From Pithys albifrons albifrons (taxonomy: Eukaryota > Chordata > Aves > Passeriformes > Thamnophilidae): a stretch of DNA of 64,000 bases. Positions 49,746-62,807 of this stretch are shown here, in pieces. The position numbers and the translations under genes are program-made. The stretch lies in contig NC_092497.1 of NCBI RefSeq assembly GCF_047495875.1, positions 76,679,463-76,743,462 on the forward strand, written 5' to 3'. The first letter of the stretch is position 1; each line of letters opens with the position of its first letter. The notes below the pieces were generated by a model. That model ran no database searches, was not told where the DNA came from, and saw nothing but the letters and a program-made list of their open reading frames with translations.

Positions 49746-50167
49746 CAGGCAGCTAGAACATTTAACAGTGGGAGAGGTTAAAATTAAGTCACGATTTTCT
49801 TTAATATCATTGTTTTTGGCCAATTTTTTCTCCAATGTGTCCATAAAAAATCTGACATTTGCCACATGTGTTAGTCACACACTTTTTTTTCCAGAAGGGT
49901 TCTTTGTTGTAAGAATGTGTCTTCTTTATTTTTTCCAAACACTCTACAGTCTTCTTGCCCTAAATGTACAGGAGGCACAGTGGAATGAACATAATTTAAT
50001 ATTTTCAGAGGTACTCAATGCAAAGGAAACTGTTTTCAAAAACATAATCCAGAAATTCAAGTTGAAGGACTGCTGAGATGGGATGCAGTCCATAAAGTAA
50101 AGAAAAAACATGTTAGGAATCTTATGGGTGCAACACAAAGAACCAAAAAAAATGGAATCAGAACTCA
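49746..50167. other. Unassigned stretch
   Basis: Nothing recognised up to the 5' truncation point of the next CR1. Confidence 0.5.
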
Positions 50168-51035
50168 TCAGTGTTGACCTGCTGGAAGTCAGAAGGGCTC
50201 TGCAAAGGGATCTGGATGGGCTGGAGAGATGGGCTGACTCTAGTGGGATGAAGTTCAACAAGGCCAAGTGCTGGGTCCTGGACTTTGGCCACAACAACCC
50301 CGTGCAGTGCTACAGGCTGGGCACAGAGTGGCTGGAGAGCAGCCAGGCAGAAAGGGACCTTGGAGTACTAATTGACAGGAAGTTCAACATGAGCCAACAG
50401 TGTGCCCAGGTGGCCAAGAAGGCCAATGGGATCCTGGCCTGTATCAAAAATAACATGGCCAGCAGGACCAGGGCAGTGATCCTTCCCCTGTACTCTGCAT
50501 TGGTGAGGCCACACCTTGAGTATTGTGTTCAGTTCTGGGCCTTCAGTTCAGGAAAGATATTGAGGTGCTGGAGTGGGTCAAGAAAAGACTGACGAGGCTG
50601 ATGAAGGGGCTTGAGCAAAAGTCCTGTGGGGAGAGGCTGAGGGATCTGAGGTTATTTAGACTGGAGAAGAGGAGACTCAGGGGTGACCTCATCACTTTCT
50701 AGAACTACCTGAAAGGTTGTTGTAGCCAGGTGGAGGTCGGTCTCTTCTCCCAGCCAACCAGCAGTAGAACAAGACGTCACGGGCTTAAGCTCTGCCAGGA
50801 GAGGTTTAGGTTGGATATTAGAAAAAAAGTCTTTACAGAGAGAGTAATCAGGCATTGGAGTGGCCTGCCCAGAGAGGTGGTAGATTCACCACCCCTGGAG
50901 GTTTTTAAGATGAGACTGGATGTGGCACTTCGTGCCATGATCTAGTAATCACAGTGGTGTTGGATCAAGGGTTGGACTTGATGATGTCGGAGGTTTCTTC
51001 GAACCCGGTTGATCCTATTGATCTATATGTCCAAA
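50168..51035 (+). mobile_element. CR1 LINE, 5'-truncated, plus strand
   Basis: The only plus-strand CR1 here. It begins inside ORF2 just after the RT motif C region ([23 protein letters not shown]) and runs through [26 protein letters not shown], ending with the CR1 3' UTR and a decayed octamer tail (GATCCTATTGATCTATATG). The frame is broken after VQFWA near 50540 and by a TAG near 50701. The coding part corresponds closely to 15046-16560, so both belong to the same or neighbouring CR1 subfamilies. It cannot encode a working protein. Confidence 0.96.
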
Positions 51036-52915
51036 ACATGAAAAGGACAAGACAGAGAGTTTAAATATCAACCAAATGTTGTATCTTAAGCCCTTCTCCA
51101 CTTTAGATGCACTGTCAAAGCATCAATTCATCTGAACAGTGTAAATATTACGTGACTGTCTCTCTCCCAGCTATTTCTGCTCTACTGGTAGCATGAAGCA
51201 GCAGTGTATCAGGACTCAGGTAAGGCTGCCACATTCCTCCATGCATTTCCATACAAGCTGGTTATTAATATTAAGTACTTCATACTTCCACAAAATCCAA
51301 AAGAAAACAATAAAGTTTAAAATAAGCTTGAAAGTTCTATTATCCAATACTTTGCTTGACAGAGGTGAAGAAATCAATGCTCTTGAAAAATGGGGATTAT
51401 CTTTTTTCTTGGGGCAGGCAAGAAATTTAGAGAAATAAAACAGGTGGCCCCTTGAAATCTTTAACACAAGAAAAGTGGAGTATGAGAATTGACAGCAAAT
51501 ACTTTATGAGACATAATTTCTATGCTTCATTTTATGACACACAGTTATTTCTGTGCTTTGTTTTCTGACACACAATTATCTATTCTGATTTAAAAAACTT
51601 TTAGAAAAATTCAGACAGAGAGCATCATTTCCTTGCTTATGTCCCAGTACATGTTATCTGTGCAACATTTTCTGAACAAATACTAAATGGGAGCTCTTGT
51701 CAATTCAAGACACATCTCTGTCTCTTCCTTTATTGAAACTTATAGCCAAAGAAAGTTAATATCACTGAATATTTCAGATTAGTGGCACTTTTGTTGATTA
51801 ATGGTTGCCTCTATTTTGACTCTTAAAATTACATAAAAAATCATTATGCTACTACTTGTACAAGCAGATACAAAAACATACTTGTCTTAGAAAAGGATCA
51901 ATCACTGTTCTTACAAACTACATAAAGCATGTGCATGGTTGCAACTCCATAAATACACCACTTTATTTTCAAGTACAGGTAGCATAACACAAAATGATTC
52001 AAACAATCCCTCAGAAGGCAGCAAGTTCCCACCTTTATGAATGAACAACCCACTAAAAAAATCACAGTTTTGCCTTACTGTGGAGAAAAGAGTCAAGAAG
52101 CAAGACACTGTAAAAGGACTGAATTTGCCATGTTTTTAGCATGGAACTGGAACATAAATCATGAGGAAAACTTTAATCAAGTTTTAAGATTCCTTCCTCA
52201 TGTTTTCATACATAATTTTCTGGACAATAGCATAAATAGCAGGTTTTAGCCACTGAAATTTTCAGAACACTTGAAGTATTTAGACAAGTTCTGATATTCA
52301 TGACTCAAACAGATGTACAACAGTTAGGTCACAGGATGAGCTCCCTAAGAGGTTCCTGAAAGCTTCCTTCAGGTGAGAAAATCCTGGATCTATTACTTGT
52401 TGTCAAGCAAAAAACATCACTTTTATGAATAATTCATGTTCTATAATTGTCTTCTGTGTTTCTGTCAGAAATACTAATTACAATGTTATCATAGCGCCAA
52501 AAGGGTAATTAAAAATTTATTAATGTAGCAGTCAAATTTTCTGTAAAGCCATAGCAAAAGGTCAAGTTCTTTATTTCCCATTGGTGTATGCAAACTGCAG
52601 AAGTATAAAGCAGAGAACATCTTGCATCAAGTATTTTAAATAACCTACATAGATCTTTGTTTTCAGTAGCACTGTTGTGCTTAGTCATTTGGTTAAATAA
52701 GGTGTTATTTTACCATTGAAACCAAGGGGGGGGAGGCAGCATTTAATTTGAAAAGGCAATAACAGATTCCATGCTGCCAGAGGCATGCATAGCATATAAA
52801 ATCTCTTCTGAGAAAATTACACAGTCCTTTCCAGCCTTTTGAAAGTATCACTCTGTCATTTAATAAACTTTCAGATACAGTGCTCAATTCCCTGACAGCT
52901 TATGAAGAGCAAACC
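51036..52915. other. AT-rich stretch without recognised gene
   Basis: No gene or transposon recognised; a G-run (GGGGGGG) at 52727. It ends at the left target duplication of the SINE (52916-52927). Confidence 0.52.
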
Positions 52916-52927
52916 AAAGCACTAACA

Positions 52928-53284
52928 GGTAGGTAGATATGTATGGCCAGACTTCAAGAACAAAGATTTGGGAAGGGCTCTCCCCATGTGGGTGTGCCCT
53001 TCCAGCCTGCGCAGTGGATTTTTTAGGTGAGGCACAGCGTGCGCAGAACTGGCCCCACTGTTTAAGTCCTGAGGTCCATCTGCCACAGTCAAGCGAGCTT
53101 GGACAGTGACAGTGAAGTCCTCAGGACTGTCACAGCACCCGGTCCTAACCGGGGCTGATCCTGCTGAGCATCCAAGATCTGATAGGATTGGATGGTAGGG
53201 AGACTTTAACTGCAAGGGGACGGTCCCCACTGAGACTCGAACTCAGGTCCTTGGGATTCGGAGTTTACACCACAGGACTGCCCT
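52928..53284 (-). mobile_element. Chimeric SINE, full length (copy 3)
   Basis: A complete 357-base insertion on the reverse strand, flanked by a 12-bp duplication with one difference (AAAGCACTAACA at 52916-52927, AAACCACTAACA at 53285-53296). Reading from 53284 leftward: a tRNA-Gln-like head with a shortened D-arm region and B-box-like GTTCGAGTC (about 53225-53284); a 5S rRNA-like module (about 53132-53194) with the internal control region; the RTE 5'-derived block; the GCCCT junction (reverse complement 52974-52978); the RTE 3' end; and a short TA-rich tail. It shows the family's true ends and that the whole unit transposes as one. Confidence 0.92.
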
Positions 53285-53296
53285 AAACCACTAACA

Positions 53297-55969
53297 ACAT
53301 TCAGTGTTCATGTGGCAGCTTTCTCTGTTCCCTACAAATGGAGAACTGGAGAGAGTTACAAAAAGAAAAGAAAAAGACAGTGTAGCACTCTCATGCTGCA
53401 CAAGAATACTGCATGTTATACATTTTCTTGTCCTAAGGATGATAACAAGAAAGAAAAAGTATAAGATAAGCTATGAATTCCAAAATTATTGGGATGACAA
53501 AGGCTGTAGGAGAGAATCTGGAATATGCTTCAATATTTGCAATAATTTATAAATAAATAACTTTTAATTTATAATTATTTGTTAGTAAACCACAGTGACT
53601 TTTTGTAAAATTACATCAAATTAAATTTCATAAAGCTAAATATAAAGTTGAATCTTAGGTGGAAAAAAATAAGAAAAAAAAAGATTAAATTAACCATGTA
53701 CAGTTCTTGGAAAAGTATGAAAACATTGGTTAAGAAAATTTCGTAATATTCAGGAAGTATTGTAAGAGACGATGAAATTGCAAACACAAACTGTTTAAAA
53801 AAATGTGATTGCTGTTGCTAAATTTCTAACAGGATGGAATGTCTTTCAATTTCCTGGCATTTATTTAAGTAATACAGTACATCATAATAGATCTGCTATC
53901 AGAAAGCAAATTGATCTATGGAGTGTTCTCCATGGAAGACAGGAGGGGAAAATGGGCTTATCTGCCACCACTTTTAAACCTGTGATAGGTACACTATCAA
54001 ATCCTGTAATATTGTTCTCTAAAAGGACAAAGTGTAGAAGTCAAGATTTTGCTTTTTTAAGGTAGGTGCCTAAAGAAACAACACCATTTTCTAACAAGAG
54101 TTCCACCTTTAATGTCAAGGTATAAAACAGCAGGAATCATGGCTCAGTTTAATATCAAGGGTCTAAATCTCTCTTTGAAAGACTTCTCTAGAAATATGGA
54201 AGGTAACCCGCTGATTACCATAGAATTGACTTGAATATGTACACAACTTCTATCTCAGTTACAAGATGTAACACCATTCTAACATAGATCCAAAAATCCA
54301 GATAGAATTGTATTTTATCCTATTATCTCCATTAATATTAATGTTGTCCCTGAGTTCTAAAGTCAGATGCTTGAAAAATACCCCAGAAATATATCACCTC
54401 TGACTGCCTTCAGTAATTCTGAAAATTGTGCATGTTAAATAAAAAAAAAATCAGTAATTAGGATTTGTTTCATTTTGGACTGATACATTATTTTTTGTGC
54501 CTAAACCAATGATTAAATCAAAATCCCAAACCAGAAAATCCTGACCAGGAAGAGAAGTGAAATTAATAGTAATAGCTCAGAACCCTGAAATAAAATTTGA
54601 TGCATGAAAGACAATTAGTTACTGATGTGCCACTGAGTACATCTTTATGGTACATTTTTAAAATCCCTTCAATGATATCTCCAAACAACATTCCTGGGAG
54701 ACAGTGTCTCACTGGGATGAGAAATACATGATTAAGAAAAACAATTACATTTCTATTTATTTTCAGAAGAACAACTACAGTCAGAGGCCTTGCTGTCAAT
54801 GGTAATTTTAGTAGTCAGTACTCAGCAGGGCCCCGTGTGGTTTGCCAAGGCACCGTAGCAAGGCAATACCAATACCTCTTCTGTCTGACACTTTCTATGT
54901 GCAGTTTTAAGGAAAATACCATAACTGTTTTCAGTAGAAGCCTGTGTTTCTTCTCTTGTTTCCACCCAACTGACTCGCTTTACGGTCAGTTCCTACTAAG
55001 TTCCTACTGTCTGATTATATCAATACCACTGCTGTCATTGCTGCAGACTGATGACACCATTTTAAAACAGCTCAGTAAAGAAGTCAATAGCCAAAACCAA
55101 AGAGGCCACACTTTGAATTATAGCAAAGCACTGAAATTCTATTTTAAGAACTGCATTTGCTATTAGATGTGAACTAATTTCATCTAAGATGTGAAACAAT
55201 TTTTGTAGTTGAATTTCTTCATTTCTAACTCAAAGACACATCAGGATATGAATGAATTTTCACCAAAAAGGGTTCCATAACTTCAATTTTATTACAAACA
55301 GAATACTCAGTCTATGACTTTTTTCATTGCTGTACTTTTCATTTAAAGACTAGGATTTCTTTACCCTAATACCATGTTGTGTCATTAGCTTATTGCTACA
55401 TTAATAGCAGTGCCAGTTTGCTTGTTCAAAAACAATTATATTTCCCCCTTGAAATACTGAACGATAGAAACATGTGAAACATAAAAAACTCCATTATAAT
55501 CCAAAGGTTTTGGCTGGACATGCATATTTACATGCTTTAGCTATTGACAACCTTTTGCATTGTCCTGGTAATGATGTCAAAGCCATGATGCACAAAGATA
55601 GAATATGTGGATGCAGACAGAAGTTATTTGTAAACTGTTTACATTAAAGTACACTGGTATTTTTTTGCAGACAAACTCTTTTTGCAATTAAGCTTCCTTT
55701 TACTTACATATTGCCTGCACTTTATTTGCAACTTGCTTGCAAAAGCAAAAGCAATAGTAGTCTCTTTCCTCATGTCTGGGGCCACTTCAACTTCCAATTT
55801 CTCCTGGTCTTCTTTGTGGTGGTTTTTTTGCCAGTTTTTTGCTCTTATTATTCACAATTCTTTGTCAAACATCTTCATTTATGTAACACTTAACCAAATA
55901 CTAAAAGAATAGACTGTGGAATCTCTCAAGCTTTTCCTTTTGCAGAATAAACTCTTAATACCATAGGTT
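53297..55969. other. AT-rich stretch without recognised gene
   Basis: No gene or transposon recognised; frames up to 109 codons without motifs. Confidence 0.52.
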
Positions 55970-56950
55970 TTCATGGCAAGGTTTTGGTAGGTGGGGAGAA
56001 CTACCAAGGTGGGTTCTATGGGAAACTTCCAGAAGCTTCCCCAATGTCCAATGGAGTCAATGCCAGCAAGCTCCAACATGAGTCTACTGCTGGCCAAACC
56101 CAAGCTCAATAGCAACAGTGGTAGCAACTCCGCAATAACATATAAGAAGGAAAGGTTTGCACACAGAAATAAACTGCATACGGAGAAGAGAGGAGTGAGG
56201 ATATGGGAAAGGAACAACTATGCAAACGTCAAGGCCAGTGAAGAAGAAGGAGAGAGACAGGTGCTCCAGGTGCCAGTGCAAAGATTTTCCTGCAACACAT
56301 GAAGGACCCCGCACTGGAAGAGGAGGTGTATGCCTGAAGGATGCTGTGGTCCTGTGGGAAGTTTGCACGGAGCAGGTTTGCTGGTAGGACTTGTGACCTT
56401 GTGGGGGACTCACGCTGGAGTGGCCTGTTCCTGAAGGAGAACACCTGCAGAGGGACCCATACTGAAGTGGTTTGTGAAGAACTACAGCCTATGGGAAAGC
56501 TTCATATTGGAGAAATTGGAATGCCTCCTGTGGGATGAATTCCACATTGGAGCAGGAGTAGAGTGTGAGTAGTCCTCTTTCTGAGGAGGAAGGAGCAGCA
56601 GAGACTTATGATTAACTGACTGCAACCCCCATACCTGTCCTTTTGTGGTCCTGAAGAGGTAGAGAATCAGGAAAAAACTTAAGCCCAGGAAGAAGGGTGA
56701 GGTGGGAGGAAGGCATTTTAATATGTGGCTTTCTTTTGGACTACTTTACTCCGATTTGATTGACTTCCCAAATTTAAATTTCCTAAAGTCAAGCCTGTTT
56801 TACCTGTGATGGTAATTAGGGAGTGATTCCTCCCTGTCTCTTGATCCATAAGCCTTTTGCTGTATTTCTCTCCCCTGTTCAGCTGAGGAGGGGAGGGACA
56901 GAATAGCTTTGGTGGGTACATGGTGTCCAGGCAATATCAACTGACTGTAT
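55970..56950 (+). mobile_element. Solo LTR, avian ERVL-type family (copy 2)
   Basis: Parallel to 491-1582 block by block: the TGGCAAGGTTTTGG start, CCAGAAGCTTCCCC, GGCCAAACCCAAGC, CAATAACATATAAGAAGG (promoter-like, 56132), internal GTGCCAG/CCTGTG repeats, and a 3' end GGTGGGTACATGGTGTCC. It is somewhat shorter and more diverged in the repeat section. No matching flanking duplication seen, so the ends are approximate. Confidence 0.7.
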
Positions 56951-57949
56951 GTAATAGGAGCCATAAAGAATAAAATCATGGAGGAAGACAGTGGTACGAA
57001 AAGGGTCAAAGAGAAATAATTTGGTATGCTTGATGGTTAATGTTATCATCTTCATCTCCTTCATTAAATTTTGTTAGGCAGGTCCAAAGAGATACACTAC
57101 AAAAATACAAGTGAGTCATAAGCAAAATAAAAATCCATGGAACATGCCAGAAGGATGAATGATCAAGTACAACTAAAATTTAAACTGTGATTATTTATCA
57201 TTGCCAGTACTGCCACAGCCAGAAGCCTGACCCAGACATCTTAATCTATGCTGAATGAGAAACAGCTGAGAAGACCCCGCAGGCTACTTTTTTAAGAAAA
57301 AGTTTGCCATACATATTTTTTGCCTTGAATAAACCCCACCATATCTTTCTTTCTTCAACAGCATGCCCAGAAGCAGACCAATACATAAACACCTAAGGAG
57401 AAGGGAGGGGAAGGGAAAAGGGAAGGGGAAAGAACATGAGATCTATAAATGTTGTCACTATTGTTTTGAATGTTGTATGTCTCCAGCTTTGTAAGCTAAA
57501 TCTATCCAAATGTCTTTTATGTTTTCTTACATTTAGGAAAGTGCCATAGGCTATCAGAATAACAAAGTGCCTTTTGCAGATATCAAGCATATCTTCTTGA
57601 AAGAACTCAGTCCTTGAAATTCAGTCTTTCAGACATGTATATAGAAAAATTTCTGGCACACAATCTTTAATGTCCAAAGAAAGGCCATTTCTGCAGTTAC
57701 AATGATTAAGCTTATTTATAGCTATATATAGTGCATGTATATAGAATATCAAAAGAGCTTCCTGTTTTTTCCTATCTGCTCTTGTTCTGTTCAGATGTTG
57801 GAATAAACACTGTGTCTCAGGGGAAAAAATGTTCATGTTGCTAAACCAAATCAGTATCAAAGTGGTTTATTGATGTATGAATGTGTAATTAACTGGCTGT
57901 CAGTGAGCTACACTTTTGAGGTAAGTGTCAGTGATGCAACTCATGAATC
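56951..57949. other. Unassigned AT-rich stretch
   Basis: Nothing recognised except a GGGGAA-type purine run at 57402-57432. Confidence 0.5.
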
Positions 57950-58340
57950 ACACATCAGGAACCCTTTAGAAAATGCTGATAAACACCCCCAAATCTCTGA
58001 GCACCCTTCTGTAACTAATCTCAAGTGCAATCCCCTACTAGACTCTCCAGAGAAGCCCCCAAGTGATGGAGGCTCACGCCTCCTGTGATTCCTGGCTGTA
58101 AACACTCCTGGGGTGGAGCCACCATGCAACCCCCCAGCCAGCTCCTCAGCGTGGGCACTTCTTGATCCCCCAGCTTCTGGACCACGTGGGTAGGAGGAAA
58201 GGCTGCTCACAGCACCCCTGGGAATGCATCCTGCCCAGGCAGGCAGAGGCCAGGTGTCCCCCCTGGGTGACCTGTGTGGCATCAAACTGAGCTTTGATTG
58301 CATTTACTACTTTGGCAAGGTCCCATCCACCACTGCAGCC
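57950..58340. other. GC-rich island of unknown nature
   Basis: About 390 bases clearly richer in G and C than both flanks, with CCCC and GGGG-containing segments (AACCCCCCAGCCAGC near 58127). No LTR ends, LINE motifs or tRNA-like parts seen. A 120-codon reverse frame (57941-58303) has no recognised domain. It might be a decayed repeat, a conserved regulatory block or a host exon; the sequence alone does not decide. Confidence 0.3.
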
Positions 58341-59314
58341 TCTTGTGCTAGTCCTAGACTTATTTTGGGGTTGACTTTTTTTTGTCTTCAGGGGTTTCTG
58401 TAATTCCCCAAGTGCTGCTTAAGCCAGCCAAGAGCCATCATCTCCAACCTGACTGGTTTTGGGCAAACATTCCCTCAATGTGTCTGAGACTCTCATGTTC
58501 CTACTTGATCTGCTGTTGGTAAAGAAGTTAGTTTGCTAATGTAGGTGCTGTGAAGACTCTGCAAGTCTGCAACAGAATTCCCATTAATTTCAGAGAAAAT
58601 TGGTAGAGTGTTTCCGGATCATGGAGTCCAGCCAGTGCTGCTACATGTACTAAATGACATAATCTTGTTAGATTTTGCCTAGAGAGTAGCAGGTCTTCTG
58701 AAAACTCACTAGAACCAACCCTTCTTGCCTTCTACCTTCTCTACAATTAATGTGGGATGTTTGCCAAAGCAGATGAAAAGAAGTATGTACATGAAAAGCC
58801 TCCAAGGTAAAGTCATCCATGGTGACCCAGATGGTATAAATTTTTATCTGGAGATGAAGTAGCTGTAAATATGAAACACACGAATTCTCTGTTATGCTAG
58901 CTTTAGTCACAGTTAGAGTAACAGGAAAGTATGGTGTCTTTCTAAAAGCAGCATCACATCAAAAATCCCATATATACTGGAATCAGGTCCTTAGGAGTGA
59001 CATTCCTCTGCCATCCCACAGAGACAACGTAACATGAATATAGAGTGTTGGTCCTATTGTGCTTACATAATCATTAGTTTTCCTCTGAGAAGGCAAAAGA
59101 AGTTATTAAGTATGTAATTTGCTTTTCTGTATCGTGGTTGTAGTGATGAAATGATTCTATTTTTTTTTTTATTTTACTGATCCTGTATGTCCACAAACTG
59201 CAGTGTAATTTTCAGCCAATTTCACTTCAAATTATCATTCTGAGTGAATATTGGCAATCTGGTGTGTGATCTACCAAACTTGGTTTCATGGGCTAGATGA
59301 ACCTCACAATCTAT
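58341..59314. other. Unassigned stretch
   Basis: Nothing recognised; a T-run at 59159-59170. Confidence 0.5.
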
Positions 59315-59835
59315 TGTCCCGAGTGATCCAGAACTACTGTCTTAAATAATGGGTTTTCACATCAGATAAGGGAAAATGCTGATAAGAAACAGATGGTTCA
59401 GAAGTGGACCAATGCTTTTTATGATGACAATTTCCTCCCTCTTGATAAGGCTGACAGTGTGCAACTACCCACCCCTACCCCTCCCTCGGAAGGGGAGGTA
59501 TTGAGAACTCACAGGTAATCCTGAAGGTATTCCTCCCTTCTCATATGGCACAACTACATCTGGCAGTGTAAAACTCTACCCCTGAGGTGGTATCAGGGTA
59601 TTCCCATGTAGGCATGAACATATATAACACCTTGAAGTCTTTGTTGCATGGGCCATCATCCCCAGTCTCCACAGATCAAGACTCCAACTATGGACATGGA
59701 AATTGCAACTATTAAGTCTTGCTTATGGGTCTACTTTCTCTTCTCCATGTGCTCTTGTTCTTTTTTCTTTTTCTTTTCTTTACCCTTATATATTATTGTT
59801 GTGATATTCCTATAGAAAAGAACCAAGATGGCTAC
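59315..59835 (+). mobile_element. LTR-like unit, uncertain
   Basis: Possible LTR from TGTCCCGAG to GGCTACA. It has AACATATATAAC (promoter-like, 59618), a pyrimidine-rich U5-like run (59740-59785) and the general layout of the other LTRs here. There is no matching duplication and no second copy in the window, so both ends are guesses. Confidence 0.35.
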
Positions 59836-60139
59836 ATGCCTCCTTTCTGTTCAAACTAAATTGTTTTAAAACACGCATAGCCAGTCACTTCACTCTGATC
59901 TATCCTAAGGGATCTATTACAAGAAAGTCCTTTGCCCTGCCTCAGGAGTGGGTTTTGCAACTTGGTGCATACATGCTGACATAAGAATATAAATTAGGTA
60001 TAAGTCCTCAAGAAGCAAACTTCTCCCCATATCTGGTAAACCCCTAAATTAGGATACTATTAGGAGTTACTTTCTAGAAGAATATCCTTCTTTATGGACA
60101 AGGGAATCAAACTTACTTCCCCCATGCAGAACCAGAAAG
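59836..60139. other. Unassigned stretch
   Basis: Nothing recognised. Confidence 0.5.
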
Positions 60140-60812
60140 TAACTTAGGTTGGGTAATACCTATAAGATAAGTCCAACCAGCACTGCAAAGTCCACCACTA
60201 AATCATGTCCATAAGCAGCACATCTACATGTTTTTTAAACACCCCCAGGAATAGTGACTCCACTGCTTCCCTGGACAGCCTGTTCCAGAGCTTGACAACC
60301 CTTTCAGTGAAGAAGTTTTTCCTAATATCCAATCTAAACCTCCTCTGGAGGAACTTGAGGCCATTTCCTCTGTCACTACCACCTGTTACTTGGGAGACCA
60401 ACACCCACATGGCTACAGTTTCCTTTCAGGTAATTGTAGACAGCAGTAAGGTCCCTCCTCATCCTCCTTTTCTCAAGGCTAAACAAGCCTAGATGTCTCA
60501 GCCACTCCTCATACGACTTGTTCTCCAGAGCCTATTGTCTTTGGCTCTATTGTCTTTCTCTGAACGCACTCCAGCACCTCAACATCTTTCTTGAAGGGAG
60601 TGGCCCAGAAGTGGACACAGAATTTGATATGTGACCTCACTAGTGCCAAGTATAGGTGGACAATCACTGCCTTGGTCCTGCTGGCCACACTATTTCTGAC
60701 ACAATCCAGGATGCCACTGGCCTTTTTGGCCCCCTGGGCACGTTGCTGGCTGATGTTCTGCTAGCACCACCAGGTCCTTTTCCACTGTGCAGCTTTCCAA
60801 CTACTGTTCCCT
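60140..60812 (-). mobile_element. CR1 LINE 3' fragment
   Basis: The left end has a degraded CR1 3' UTR (TTAGGTTGGGTAATACC). Reading leftward on the reverse strand are ORF2 C-terminal relics: [38 protein letters not shown] (60198-60330, still open), preceded by LRHLGLF-, ERTP- and QVAKK-like relics toward 60760. Interrupted by several small indels; 5'-truncated about 60812. Confidence 0.92.
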
Positions 60813-62802
60813 AAGCTGGTAGTGCATGCACATGTGTATGACTACAAGTCACTGACAATTTATTTAGCCTCTCATTCTTGAATAAAACCTTTCTGTTGCT
60901 AAAAATGAAAAAGCAAAACAAAAGAAATAATTTCCTATTTGGTTGATTCTTTTACTTCACTATTAACCAGATCATGTATTCTCTACAGAATTTTGCAGGA
61001 GGAAAACATTACCATCAAATTACTTCAGTTTCATACTGCTCATGTCATGGAAGTGAAATCTGAGAATTACTTGTGTGAAAGGATCTGCATACCCAGAATT
61101 GCACCACCACACACCCCATCCCAGCAACAACCTCTTCCACTACTCCTGAGGTAACAAAAACTTATAAGTACCTTAATATGGTGGGAAGGAGAAAAGAGAC
61201 CTTCAGTTTTGATTTATGTCTCTCTTTCTACCCTCTGATAGCATCCATTCTCAGCAACATCACTACAGGACACATATAGTACACAGCTTCACACAGGATT
61301 GCTGCTGAGGAATTCAATTTTAGCTCAGTGAAACAAAACAGCTCAGATACTCTGGTTTATTGTGTGTGTGCCAATTCCATGTAAGACACCCTACAATGAG
61401 GACTAGAAACAGTTAGTAGGTAGGATCTGGCTCATGAATCTGCCTGCCCATATAGCTAGTTCCTATAAACCACACTTACTTCAGCAAATATGACTTTTTC
61501 TCTTCATATTGAATACTCCATCTTCTCCTTATTTCTCCAGAAGATGAGAGTGTGTGGTGTGGAACAGCAGTTTATAGATAAAAGAAAAGTAACTGCAATA
61601 TTCTTGTGATGCAGTAATGAAAGTCAATTAAACATGCATTGCAGTAGTACAGCTGATCTTGCACAACAAAGTTTAGCCACTGTCCTGGGACATCAAACTT
61701 TCAAGAAATGCACCTTCATTTGTGAAAGGTGCTTCAATTAGTGAACTGAATCTGCCTATTTTTTGTCTAAAGACAGCCATGATCTATGGCATAGTGTCTT
61801 ACTAGTATGAAAATTCAAATGACTGCACGTATCAAGGAACGCTAAATCAAACAGGTCAGATGTTATTTTCTCTAAGGAAGATTCCATTCCTTTTCAGTGC
61901 TCCAGACCAGATTAATACTATTGCAAGGATGAAAAAGGTTTTATGGAAATTGTTGCCTTGGAAACTTCAGATAATAGAAAGAATAACTTAAAAGCACAAA
62001 AATCTCTGAAATGTCTCATGGTTTTCAAACTAGGATGGGAAACCAGATGTTATTTTTGAAATTCAGAGCACGTGTCTTATTGATAAAGGATGCTGTATCG
62101 GCTGGCACAAGAAAATCCTGTGGAAAGGAACAATTGCACAATTGTATCAGAGTAGACCAACACTCAAGTCATCATCTTTCTTATCACCCCCTTTGCCCCC
62201 TCTCAGCAGATACCCCATAATTTCGAGGTACCCAGAGCTTCCTCAAAATATCTAATGAAAGATTAGCAATGAGAAAGCAGTATATGTACTGCTACAGTGG
62301 GTAACTGTAACAAATATTGATATATTAATAGCATCTTTTGCAGACTAGAAAGACATTACTACTAAATATTCTAACAGATGGTTGAATCTAAGTGTACGAA
62401 TTTAAATTGCCACTACCATTCCAATATTTCAAAGGCAATATTACATTGCTGGTAGTGTCTTGTCATTGAAGTTTAACCAAAGCAAAAAACAAATAGGCAG
62501 ACACACACTAGCTAATTGGCACCACTTGAACTCTTAGGAACTCCTCATTAAATTAGTATTCTGGTCAGAAAATGAGCTAAAATAGAGAAGAAAACAGCTC
62601 TGTGGGATTGAGATTTTTGTTTAGGCTGAAGATTGTTGAGGAAAACTGCAAGAGTGGGAAAGAACAGAAGTACAATTGTAAGCAAAAATAATAGCTCAGA
62701 GATACAGAGATTTACATTCAAGATGAGATGTAAACCAAAAACAAATAACTTTTTATTATTATTAATGTTGTTGGTGAATCAAGTTTGTATGTCCAACCAA
62801 AG
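60813..62802. other. AT-rich stretch without recognised gene
   Basis: No gene or transposon recognised; frames under 75 codons. It ends at the left GACAG duplication (62803-62807) of the next LTR. Confidence 0.52.
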
Positions 62803-62807
62803 GACAG

